Below are positions 48,643 to 64,000 of a stretch of 64,000 nucleotides of DNA, one piece after another. The stretch lies in NCBI GenBank assembly GCA_911728455.2, contig OU452235.1, forward strand, positions 5,766,430 through 5,830,429. Reading direction: 5' to 3'. The translations under genes and the position numbers were made by a program. Every line of letters begins with the position of its first letter. Position 1 is the first letter of the stretch. The notes under the pieces were generated by a model, which saw nothing but the letters and a program-made list of their open reading frames with translations, was not told the origin of the DNA and did not search any database. Source of the DNA: Marthasterias glacialis. Lineage: Eukaryota; Echinodermata; Asteroidea; Forcipulatida; Asteriidae.

Positions 48643-49914
48643 TTTGCACTTGGTCTGCCGTTCATGTGTGTGTGTTCACTTACGCGTGTCTACGTGTAAA
48701 CTGGGCTACCCCGTCAACTTTTTGGCAAGAAAATACACGATCGACCACGTACACACGTCAAATGAGGGCGTCATCAAAACAAAATAAGAAGGCCAAACAC
48801 CCCGTCTCCCCCATCGTTAAATGCAACGGTAAGAAAAGGTCAAGGTGGGGAATCTGTCTAGTTTGTTATGAAACGTCTTGGGGGAAAGTTTTCCAGAAAG
48901 TTCAGTTTATCTTGCTTTTAATGTTGAGATGAAAATTACATGGGGAAATAGTACGTGCACTCCATTGCTGATCTATACCTCTATCAACTAGATTAAACAA
49001 CTTGGAACAAAAATAATAGCAGCAAATAAAATAAAAATCCATGGGTTTTATACTGTATTTTTATTTTACACATTTCATATTTCAATTTAACTTTGAGGCT
49101 TGGGTGAGAAAATTACTACTTTAGAATGTATTAATTTTAATCTAAAATGACTGCCTTCAGTATGACAAAATAAAATATAGGTGGAAAAGCTCATTTGCCT
49201 TTTGTACCAAAATGTCATAAAATAATGTTAGAACCTGTAGGGTTTCAAATCTAAATTGAAGTAGAATGCAAATGAGCAGAAGCTTGTGGTACTTTTTGTG
49301 GGATGCAATGAAGATGTACACTGTACTACTGTGGGGTATATCCACAGTAGTAAGGGCTACAGTACAATGTATTCCCTTGCCCTTAATCCAAGCTTTTCCT
49401 GCAAAAAGTGTTGTTTTGGGGGTTTTTTTTTAATGGTTGTAATAAAGCAGCCGGCTGCACAGAAGTCTGTAGTAGCTATTCAAATGGCTACCACTTTAAT
49501 TTGAAACCCAATGAACCATATAGGTTACACATTAACTCTTTCCAAAACTGCTGCCCCCAAAAACAAAAATAAATAAATAAAATTAAAAACAATAAAAAAA
49601 AGAAAACCAATTAATAAATAATCAAAAGTGATTGATTGGTACTTATTTAAATACTTGTTTAAATAAAACTTCAAAAAAATAGAATTCCTCCAACTAAAAT
49701 GACACATGGTTAAAGGCCCCACATTTCAACTAACAGAAAATTTTTCTTGCGACACTCCCAAAAATCTTAACAGAAAAGTTTTCTAGGAGTGACACAATAA
49801 CTTTTTTCTTGAAATACTTTTATTTCTTCTTATTTCAAGAATACTATTTTTAGCAGTGTTATAATGTATACTTGTCTAGAAAACCGATCAAGGCACATAC
49901 ACAAGAACATCTTT

Positions 49915-50145
49915 ATTAATAAAAGGACTATTTGAGTAAATTTGACTTCAAGTGAGTTTGGTTTTGAAAATGGCGACGGAAGTTGTTTGTCAAAGTGGAG
50001 CTGGGAGCTTGTTCCAGATGACAGGAGCAGTTTTGGCAAAAGCACCGTCTCCAAAGAGAACTGTTCTTATTTCAGGTTCTACCAACAAGCATGATCATGT
50101 TGACCTTAGACTGGGTGTGGTCTGCTTGATGGTTTGGTAGTAAGT
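49915..50145 (-). mobile_element. Non-LTR retrotransposon RT C-terminal relic
   Basis: Minus strand: FGDGAFAKTAPVIWNKLPAP then L, a stop and VAIFKTKLT, the 'GDRAF...AP..WN.LP...FK..LK' signature. 5'-truncated; probably unrelated to the adjacent genes. Confidence 0.75.
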
Positions 50146-50149
50146 TTGG

Positions 50150-50435
50150 GGTCCAATCGACAGTCCGAAGGTTTGATATTCCTAAGGTTTATTAGTCCGA
50201 AAGGATCAATAGTCTGAAAGGTTCAACAGTTATCGAACTTCGTTTTACTTTTATTTTTGGATTATTGAACCTTCGGACAAGTGAACCCTCACTTATCTTA
50301 TTGTATTTTTTATTTTTTAATCTTATTTCTTTTTTGGACAAATGAACCCTCACTTGTGGGAAACTGCGTGTTCGGACCATCAAACCTTCGGATTAATAAA
50401 CCTACAGACTATTGAACCTTCGGAATATCGAGATA
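50150..50435. mobile_element. MITE-like element rich in GTCCGAAGGTT words
   Basis: Left CAGTCCGAAGGTTTGATATT, GGTTTATTAGTCCGAAAGG, TCTGAAAGGTTCAACAG; right GGACCATCAAACCTTCGG, ATTAATAAACCTACAGAC, ATTGAACCTTCGG. The ends are inverted relative to each other and the words (GTCCGAAGGTT / AACCTTCGGA) repeat inside. Confidence 0.7.
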
Positions 50436-50609
50436 GTGTGGCATAAAAACCATCAAATAACAGTTTATGATCTGTCACCAATTTTGTGCATAATCCATAC
50501 TACGTGCTTATTCAACTTGGGTCTTCTAGGTAGGTAATCTGACCCTTGACGAAAGAAACAGGGAAAAGTTTGTCGAGTAAAAGGGCTCAACTGCGGCTTG
50601 GGCTCCTTC

Positions 50610-50745
50610 AGCAGTGGCATAACCAGAAGGGGGCAGGGGAAATAGAGCCCCCCCCCCCTCCTCCTCCCCTAGCTCAGAACCCAAGATTATTGTGATGACG
50701 ACGTCCGGTGAATTGGGCAATACAGGGTACAAGGTGGGGGAAATT
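50610..50745 (+). mobile_element. hAT-like MITE family E, fragment
   Basis: CAGTGGCATAACCAGAAGGG followed by a G-run and C-runs as in other E copies; the rest is not recognisable. Confidence 0.45.
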
Positions 50746-51629
50746 TATAAAAAGTCAATGAAATAAACAAATCTTACAAAATGACAAAAGGCAAACACTA
50801 ACCCTTTTTTTTTTTTGATAAAGACACAAGTTTATTTTACTTACGCTTAACTTACTGCCATCATACAGAAAAACGTGGGCACAGGCTTTTACCATGTGAT
50901 ACACGACACAATTAAACTAAGACAGGACACCAGACTCCAAAGAGCCTTCATCTATTCTTTTATATTATATATATAAAGATTTGGTGTACACATGACCACA
51001 TAAGGGTGGTGAACTTAACCATCTGTATATAGTGCACGTGCCCACATTATATTTTATCAGTGTGTTCTCCTTCGGCTGATTGGTAACCCAATAGCCTAAG
51101 TAACACTATCAACCTGTTGGGTTCTTCACTATCAATAGTACAATTGTTTCATAACGTTACGTAAAGTTTAGACGTCGCGTCGAGGAGTTTATCCGACCTA
51201 TCTACTAACGTTATCACCAACAACTACGCATCTATAACAATAATAATCAATATAATCAGCAATCGAGTCAATTGTCGTCACGTCAAGTTTTAAAACCTGC
51301 AGGATGGTGGTGGTGGTTTTCTTGAGTTTACCTTAAAAGTTCCCACAGCAGTTGTTAAGCAATCAGCGTAAGAACAATAACAAATTTTTTTTTTTTTGAG
51401 AAGGGGGAAGTGTACACATAGGTGGGGGGAACTACCTATACTTAAAAATCTGTTCTCTTTTTTTGTTTGTTTTAAATCCAGAGAGGCTCCTCAATTTAAT
51501 AATACACTTTTCTTGCTATTACTACATTGATATATCCAATTATAACTGTACACTTAACGTTTTTTTTTTTTCATATTCAGAGATCAAATAAAACAAGGCA
51601 TTTAAATTGCGCCCGTGAAAGTTTGAGCA

Positions 51630-51645
51630 AGATGTTGGTGACACA

Positions 51646-51677
<32 letters not shown>

Positions 51678-54600
51678 ACTTTTCCCCCTTTTTTAATTAT
51701 TTTAAAACAACTTCACAGCTAATAATGATTAAAGAGCACAAAACCCTTGACATGACTTTCAAGGATACACAATAGACATTTTACTAAATGCTGTTCCCAA
51801 CAACGGACACTCAAATGTAGGCATTAATTGGCTGCGCTGCCACGCAGTGTGATTTCAGAAGCACAGCGCTGCTCCGTGTGAATGCATAGGTCGGTTTGGG
51901 TGTACTTTTCCCAATTGGTAACCACAAAGTGCTGAGTAAAAACATTGAAATACCGTATGAACGACTTACGTTGGAATTTCTGCCGTGTATTTGTGCTACA
52001 AATGTCACTTGCAATATTTGTGTGAACTACATAGTATTTTCTGTAGTTTGGACAACCATCCGACTCACAAGAAACACGTGAAAACTGAAAAGAAAAATTG
52101 TAACCTTTTGAAATTTGCAATGCCTGGGATTTCGCTTGGCAACTTTTAGAATTTGCAATGGCAGAATTTGGCTTGGCAAACTTTAGAACTTGCAATAGAA
52201 TTTGGCTCGGCATTTTTAACCCATCTAACAGCCCCGGAGTATACTCAGATGATGTTGAGCTGGTGACTGAAATCTGCTGATCAGTTAATGTTCTGGCTGC
52301 TGGTTGGAGAACAACTCATGTTTACTTCTCTCTTTTTTTTTAATGTAAAAACCTCACAAACACAATGTTTTACTGTGTGAACGTTTCCATCCATGCAAAG
52401 TGTAAAACGTCTATTATGCATGCTATAATCCATAGAACATAGGGCTTTATCTACATATGCTAATACACATATGCAAATTCTGGAAAAAGAAGCAATTTAC
52501 AGTTTCTGTGCGACAGATAAAATTCTTTCAAAGTATCTATGGACCTTTACCATGGAGCCGCTGTTTTTGATCCTCAGTACTATCTAACAGACCGAAATCA
52601 AGCGTGGGTGGACAAACAACCTGGCACCCCTTTACACAATGAGAATCGGTATTACAATTGTGCAGTCAACTGCAGGTAACCAGACAAAGATGGCGCTTGC
52701 GTGATAAAGGCCTGCAGGGATACATTTTCCAAGCTTCAGTCCATTAATTCTATTTACACACCTTCAATTGTATGGTGAAGTTAAAGTTGTATTTTGGCCC
52801 CGAATTAAAAAAGGAAAACTTCACCTCTACATTGCATGGTTTTTTTATCAAAAACTGCTAAGCAAGGTATGTGTCAGCCACATAGTGTAGTAAGCATTTT
52901 AAAGTGACCGCCAGCTATAACACTGATGGATCTACATTGCACATTAGCTGGTAATCAGCATTATTTGCTTAACATAGTATGTCAGCTAAGCACGCTTACA
53001 CCAAACTTAGCAGTTCTTGCCACATTGAGAACCAGCGGATCTGTGAGAGTGGTGTAGCTCAAAAAAGCCCTGCATAAAAGACACAGTGAAAATATATTGC
53101 CATGACATCTTATTCGTGCAGTGGCCATCTTGGGTCAAGCCCCTGCTGTCGACATGGCACGGATGAAGAGTGGGCCGCCACGTCATAGGTACCAGCCTAT
53201 TCCTCGTGTGAACGCTGGAAGGCATGACACAGATACCAATTGTATAATCAGCCATCACATTGCAAGGTACCAGTCTGTATTGGTCACGGTGCCTGACTCT
53301 GAACCTCCTAGAACTCTGTTCATAGACGGCTCAGACAAGATGGCCACCACATGTTAAGAAGATGTCAAGGCAGTCTTGATGATGACGTACTACTACTACA
53401 AAGAAACAGATCAACATTTAGTTCTCTTTTCATGGCTGCAAACAATAATTGAAAAAAGGAATCAGTAAGACAAATATCCTCTACACCATCTCTATATCAA
53501 AAGTACATTAAATTAGCTCTTCATGGACTTAAGCAATCTCCATTAACACCGACACTATAAAAAAGTTTACACTTTTTCCAAGGGCCACATTGTTGTGCTG
53601 TTTATAAACAATTCCACCTCAAAAAGAAAAAAAAAACAAAGTCAACAAAAATGTGAGAGTAACGCAAAAATGCCAGCTTACATGTCTTACAAAGTAATTA
53701 CAACCACTCAAATTTTTTTCTTTTTTTTTTTCTTCTTCTTTTTTCTTTAACATTATTGAGAGCGTGGCACCCAAGGTGGCCCCCGTTAGAATCAACAGCA
53801 ATGGTGTATAGGTTATGAGGGAACCGCATACAGTACTGGCATCCCATCTACACAGTCTACTATCACTATCTACAAAATGTTTGCGCACAGATTTTTTTTT
53901 TTTTTTTTTTTTTTTCTTCAACATTTTTTTTCCTCTGCTCTGTAAGACAAAAATGCCATCCGTCTTTATTTTCTCCGATAGATTTCCTGCCAGTGTTACA
54001 CACACAAAAAGAAATGATTTCTTAATCATTAACAGCTACATGTTGACTCGCCTCCCCGCTCCCCCCTCCCCCATTCCCAGATTTCCCCTACAACTACAGA
54101 AGCATTGAGAGATTGGTGTCCAACCAAATTACAAAGTGAAAACCCTGCACACGTACATTTTTTTTTTCTCTTTTTTTTTTATACACAGATTTTAAACGTT
54201 CACGTCATTTCAAGTCACAATTTAATTTTTTTTTTCCGTCCATGATACAAAAGTGTACTAGTTTAGGATGAAAAGGATCTATATCTTGATGGCTATGCAA
54301 TTTTTTTTTCTATTAATAAGTGTTAAAATTCATGACTTTTTTTTTTTTTTTTTTTACTTTCTTAATTTTTTTTTTCTTAAATACACATACATCATATTAA
54401 TACACAAAGAATCCAACGTTCTCAGGTGGCAACTATGTTTATAGTACACATCACCATTCATAGTTTCCCCGTGAGAACTTGCAGAAGTACATCACTCTGC
54501 TTCTTTAAAAACATTTGGACTAACGTGTCATGTTTTCTTTTTAGTTGGTTTTTTTTTTTAACCCCAATTCAGCTTTAAGACTGGCAATAAATTCATACAA

Positions 54601-55830
54601 GAAACCCCACGATTTTTAAAACCAGATTTCACAAGGTATATCATATTGTTTCACTTTCCGAAATAAACAGATACCTATAATAATAAGCCTGCCCCGAAGA
54701 AACTTACAAGTATAGCTACTATTTATAATTTTTTTTTTTTTTTTTATTATTATTTTTTTTAATTTTATTTCTTAGCATGTGCCGTAATAAAAGAAAAGAC
54801 AGAACTACCACCTTTCTTTACAAGATGAGTTCTCACTGATCTCCAGCTGCTGATTTTTGTCACTTATCATATTATACTCATCCACTATAAATCCCATCCA
54901 CTACAAGCTTCGCCGCACTACAAAAAGCACAGCCAATGTGATGTACACTGGTATTGAGGGGGGGGGGCTGATGACATCACATGCTATTTATAGCAGCCAT
55001 GGGGGTCAGGGGGAATCCCGGGATAGTATCCCTTGGTGCTGTGAGCATGCTTTGCCAGTCAGATTGAGGGAAAAACATATAATACAATGCAGGCTGAGCT
55101 TCATGAGAGCAAGTAACTTCTCATTGCACGTGTGCTTTTTTAACCTGTGCTTAACTTCACGCCGTTGAGTAAAAATTAAAGGAAATTCCAAAATCGAAAC
55201 CACCTGCGTACTGATTATGTGTTAAGATTAACAGGCCTGTAAGAGATAATATGTTAAAATGGTTTTATTTTAGTATTAACTAAAACCAAATTAAATCGGT
55301 GAGTGTATATACCTTTTGCGCCACCTCACTGAGTTGAATAATTAAAAAATACTAGAGGTTACAAAATACTGCCCCCGAAAACACTCAACAACGTAAACTA
55401 CACCAACTTTATCCCAACATCAAGGCATTCGATCAAGTTCAAATGTATATTAGCATTTTTTGTTTTGCTTGTTTTCCAGCCCACAAGGGTCAAAATTGAA
55501 ACACTTGGGATTTCTTTAGCTCAATGACTGGGTTGATCGCCGAGCTCACCGGGACGGCCTACCATCCAGCTGATGAGCCGCGACCTTTTGACCCAGTGTG
55601 CTTCACATCAACATAGAGAATTTAATTACAATTGTAGATCATTATGTATATATCTCAGGTATATTTTTTTTTCCTTGGTGGAGAAACCCCTCCCCCTGAA
55701 AACATACAAGCCAGAAAATAAGTGCATTCTTGATCTCACCACCGCTGCAAACTAACCCAAGTAGACGGGATTTATCAAACCGCCATCACTCTCAAATTTA
55801 ATATACACTGTGTATTTTTTTACTTTTTTT
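51630..55830. repeat. Cluster of long T-tracts on the plus strand
   Basis: Pure or nearly pure T runs at about 51646-51673 (28 T), 53891-53915, 54337-54356, 54729-54745 and shorter ones at 53715, 54159, 54301 and 55820. In the transcript sense of GNB1 they are A-tracts. No such density occurs elsewhere in the window. Confidence 0.8.
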
Positions 55831-57165
55831 TTTTTAAATTCTGTCCCGAACGGCGGCGTATACAAATGATAACAATAAAGAGAGAAAAATAAACATCCTC
55901 AACATATATTAACCTCTGTGTCACACATGCACAGGTTCTTCTTTTGTTTAAATCGTACTTTCTGTGGGATTAGCTAAACTATCATATTGGTGGTGAAAAA
56001 TCTACACGTTCCCATTGCCACCCAATTCTATTCAACACTTAACCACTTGTGAAATTAAAAAATGAAATTATCTTGTACATGCATCTACAATGGATACATG
56101 TATAAGATAGAAAGGTCTATTCATATTTCTTTTGAGTTTAATATATATATATACTTTAAAACCCAAACACAAAAGATTATTCCATTATTATTATTTTAAG
56201 AGATTCCTTAAAAATTCCAGCGAAGAAGACAACTGTTCTTTGTTACGTTGTAGAGGTGTGTGGTTGATTTTCTCTTTACTCTTTTAAAGTCAGTCTGTGT
56301 CAAGTTTCACTCACAGATTACAAAAACTAGATGAAAAAAGGTATTAAGAAGCATCGAGAAACTCCGCCCTTTAAATGGCCACAGTTAGTACTTTTGTAAA
56401 CAAAAACTTCATGAATCATTCATGCCTCCTAAGAAACACACCCCCCCCCCCATTCTCCACATGCCAACTACGCAGATTCAAAATTAGTTAATACAGACCA
56501 AATAAAAACAAAAATATTTACACAAATAGCGCACACTTTACGATCATAGCTAATCTCCTTCGCCTGGAATTTTTAAAGTTGAGCACTGCCCGCGAGAACC
56601 CTTTCTGCAGGAGGTGAAAGCGAATCGAAGGTCGCCCCACCTTCCCCCCGCCCAGATCTCAAATCCATTTCTGTCTAGCCACCCCTCTGAGCGTGTCGTG
56701 CACAATTTATTACTTCTTTTTTTTATTTTTTAGATTCTTGTTTTTTTTCTTTCGGTAAGACCACTAACACTTGATATCCCTTTTTCTCGACACGTGCGCA
56801 TTTAATGTAGATACTGTCTGAACGAAGCGCTGAACTTAAGCACTCGGACGGACACACACACACAACCCCGCCCAACTCTTAAGAAATCTGACATCACTCA
56901 ATGGTTTAGTATAATCCCTTCTCATTGGCCAAGCCCTACACGTGCACTGATGCACTACAATTCAAAAACTGGGTCCAAAGAAGTGGGCAAGTAGTGCTTT
57001 AATCCTTTTGTTCCCCCCCTGCAACGGGGGGGTGCCCCCTTTACTTGGCTATGGGTCATGAAGATAGAAACTGTTCTCGGGAGCTGTTGGGGGTTAAGAG
57101 TGTGTACCCCTCATTAGCTGGTCTCGGGGTATCCCCTCCCCTATTGCTCACGGGAGATTGTGTGT

Positions 57166-61736
<4,571 letters not shown>

Positions 61737-61837
61737 TCACAAAGAAAAAAAACAAAAACTAAATCATCACTCTGTCCAATCAAGTCAAATCATTGCATCA
61801 CAAGCCTTCGCTTGTATGAAGCTAAGTGAGACGCTGG

Positions 61838-62010
61838 CCTGATACTTCACAGAGGCAAACGGAGGCAATTGCCTCTATGCCTCTGTTCACTGCCTAGGTG
61901 CCCCTTGAAATGTTCCAGTACAAGTTTATACTTCCCTCATTGAGGTGTCCTTTTACTAAGAAAAAAAAACTTCCTTGCCCTTTACAACAATTAAGGGCAA
62001 GTTCGATCAA
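61838..62010 (+). repeat. Dispersed repeat family C, copy 7
   Basis: TACTTCACAGAGGCAAACGG, AGGCAATTGCCTCTATGCCT, AGGTGCCCCTTGAAATGTTC, CCTCATTGAGGTGTCC, CTTGCCCTTTACAACAATTA. Same orientation and start as the copy at 41955. Confidence 0.72.
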
Positions 62011-63507
62011 GGACCAAAGGTTAACTAGTGGTTGGTACGTTTGTAGCACATGCGCAATGAAGATAAGTGCAAATGACTCTCTAGTCATGTCATGTCAACG
62101 CGACCATGAGAAACGGCGAAACTGGTACCCTCTGCAATGTGCTATTAAAACAGTTATTGGTAACCAGCGATGCGACCAGGCCCAGTAGGCTGGTTCTGAA
62201 TAGTCAACTAGCGTAGTCCAACCACTGTCGACTGGACAGAGTTTGGGACCAACTTAGTCGAACTATGATTAACAATAGTTCTTGTCCCAACTTGGCCTAA
62301 ATATTATGCTTGATGGAAATAAATATTTTGTTCATGATCTATGCCCTTTTTTCACCTGAATACATTTCATGGAAAGAATACACTTTTCCGCGTTTCATGT
62401 TCCAAGTAAACGTTACCTCGACCTTTCATGGGCAAATGACGAGGCACATTTACCAGTTGCATTCAGATTGCACAATAAGCCAGATACCAAACTTGAGGAT
62501 GTTTTCCCACAAGATGACAAATGAACACGTTCCAGGAAATCTGTATCTACTTCCTGTTACACCTGATTGTGCGGTGACTTTGTGAGGTTAGCGGTGAGTG
62601 GGCGCGCCAGTACATCACAAAAAAGACACAACCTTGCTGTGTAATATTTCTAGTTGAGTTTTCGTATCACTTTGGCTGGAAGAGTCAATCGAAAATTGAG
62701 CATCAAAACCTAGCTGTGTTCACACTATTCTTTTCACTTTAAATTGGACTTCATAGAAACCAAAGCAATAGACCTTTATCATTCTGCCACCATCTTTGTG
62801 GTGTTCCCCATCTGCAATCACAATCAGCAAACACCCATTCTTACTTTACCAAAAAGGCACCAGACTAGTTTCCCTTCCAGCCTCGGTTTGGGAGAAGAAC
62901 GAAGTGGCCGCAACACGATAAAGGCCTACTGATTCAAATGCCTCTCAGTGGAATCTCACAATTTGTTTTGCATTGAAGCTGCACAGAAATTTGAATTGAA
63001 TCACAGCCCAAAATTTAGAGGGGATAACACAGCAGCTGCTGTATGAAAGTATTTGATAAATATGTGCTAATAAAATATACAATAATAAACAGTGAAAAAA
63101 GCACGCCCAGTATGCTCTCCGACAGGGTGGGAATCCTTAAGTAGAGCATACTGATTTAAGCCTCCAGTTCGTACACATAATGCCTCATAACTTTATACAC
63201 TGCTTTGCAAATCTTTCAAGATTTATTTATGGCATTGAAACTTCAAGTATATCAGCAAAAGGGGGGCAAATCATTCTGAGAAAGTATTTGCAGCATTTTA
63301 GAAAATGCAAGTATATTCTGATGTGAATTTTTTGGATTCTTTGGACTGTTCTCAATCTTTCAAGCACGCAGACAACATTGGTATTTGTCAAAGACCTGTA
63401 TCCACACTGGATGTGACCCAACATATACATGAAATAATATACTGTGAAAGTTTAAGCTCAATCAGTCATCAAAGTCACAAGAACCTAGTGGGAATAAAAA
63501 CCTTATG
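62011..63507. other. GNB1 intron 3' of missing upstream exons, unassigned
   Basis: No G-beta exon for residues 1-89 recognised up to 64000; no RNA gene or clear repeat in this stretch. Confidence 0.5.
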
Positions 63508-63677
63508 CAGGCCTTGATCTTAACCGAGGCCATTGGCCTCAATGCCCAGTCGAGTTGGCCAGCATGCCCTATCAGAAAAATTTACTGTCAATACCAACTT
63601 GGCCAGCATGCCCCTGTACAATTTCTCTGATTAAGCCAGCAAAGGCCTGCCCCCGTTTTTGTTAAGATCGAGGCCTG
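63508..63677. mobile_element. MITE family I, copy 2
   Basis: Left CAGGCCTTGATCTTAACC; right GTTAAGATCGAGGCCTG; flanks CTTATG (63502-63507) and GTTATG (63678-63683), a 6-bp target duplication with one change. 170 bp, inverse orientation to the copy at 45757; shares CTCAATGCCC.GTCGAGTTGG-type interior. Confidence 0.85.
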
Positions 63678-63754
63678 GTTATGTTTTCATCGCCTTCAAA
63701 CATCGGTTTATGACCCGCGAGATTAAAACCAACTGTTTTACTCATTTCTCAAAA

Positions 63755-63890
63755 ACTATAGCATTTCAGGAAAAAATGTTTTAAGGAAAGTTTTTCCACC
63801 ATGACTATCTGCATACCACGTATGTAACTTATGTACAAATCTGTGAACATAAAAAAAAAATTTCAATCTTGCTAATGTTGTGCACACTCT
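63755..63890. mobile_element. MITE family B, decayed right half
   Basis: TTTCAGGAAAAAATGTTTTA, TTTTTCCACCATGACTATCT, ACAAATCTGTGAACATAAA and CTTGCTAATGTTG parallel the right half of the copy ending at 42394. Confidence 0.6.
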
Positions 63891-64000
63891 TGAACCCTCC
63901 CCCCCCCCCCCACTACATGTGCACTTTGGCCATGTTCTTGCCCAATGGGGGAAATCAAAGGCCATGTTACACAATGCAATTTTTACAGGCAACTTTGGTG

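Larger units (their letters stand above)
29648..48533. other. PLOD intron 1 (18.9 kb)
   Basis: No internal exon, RNA gene or complete transposon coding region recognised. It is a patchwork of MITEs, tandem arrays and retrotransposon tails listed separately, divided by A/T-rich DNA without recognisable content (for example 31800-32500, 38700-39950, 40300-41390, 42830-43490, 48000-48500). Confidence 0.7.
48643..57165. other. PLOD-GNB1 intergenic region including the GNB1 3' UTR
   Basis: No further coding exon recognised. The part nearest 57165 must be GNB1 3' UTR; its end cannot be fixed. On the minus strand AATAAA-like signals occur in several places; one, near 50836, is followed about 15 nt later by a run of 12 A (TTTTTTTTTTTT at about 50807-50818), a possible but unproven poly(A) site. 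From about 51380 to 55830 there are many T-tracts on plus. Repeats at 49915-50145, 50150-50435 and 50610-50745 are listed separately. Confidence 0.55.

Noticed and set aside
53619-54029. Open frame of 136 codons on the minus strand beside poly-T tracts
   Set aside because: Lysine runs come from A-tracts; no family resemblance and no splice structure.

Overview
This window is animal nuclear DNA: intron-rich, about 40% GC and crowded with short interspersed and DNA-transposon repeats. It most likely comes from a marine invertebrate deuterostome. An echinoderm, perhaps a sea star, is my best guess, from the look of the proteins, the tRNA-derived SINEs and the many TACATGTA words; this is inference, and a hemichordate or other marine invertebrate is possible. 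There is no operon, plasmid, phage or CRISPR signal.

Two protein-coding genes can be assembled exon by exon, both on the minus strand. (1) A procollagen-lysine 2-oxoglutarate 5-dioxygenase gene (PLOD, lysyl hydroxylase with glycosyltransferase domains) runs leftward from its ATG at 48642 to beyond the left edge. Eighteen coding exons (875-48642) join in frame to 688 residues, and the last coding exon (third iron ligand, 2-oxoglutarate arginine) lies outside the window. (2) A heterotrimeric G-protein beta subunit gene (GNB1 type) occupies 57166-61733. Five exons encode residues 90-340 in human numbering, with the stop at 57166-57168; exons for residues 1-89 lie beyond the right edge. The genes are tandem and their coding ends are 8.5 kb apart. 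PLOD acts in the ER on collagen; G-beta acts at the plasma membrane. Nothing suggests a functional link.

Layout: 1-874 PLOD intron 18; 875-29647 exons 18 to 2 with short introns; 29648-48533 the 18.9-kb intron 1; 48534-48642 exon 1; 48643-57165 intergenic DNA plus the G-beta 3' UTR, rich in T-tracts; 57166-61733 G-beta exons; 61734-64000 a G-beta intron.

Most remaining sequence is repeats. These include a tRNA-derived SINE family with at least nine copies, several MITE families with visible terminal inverted repeats, five 5'-truncated non-LTR retrotransposon tails, a Penelope-like element remnant with a GIY-YIG endonuclease motif and hammerhead-like ends, long fold-back palindromes, and minisatellites with 15, 25, 34 and ~117 bp units. 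Several insertions are nested, and target-site duplications, one supported by an empty site elsewhere in the window, give a relative order of events. I did not find a clearly new gene system. The most novel-looking observations are the 25-bp satellite that appears to derive from a MITE end and fills PLOD intron 3, the nested MITEs, and the fold-back elements.
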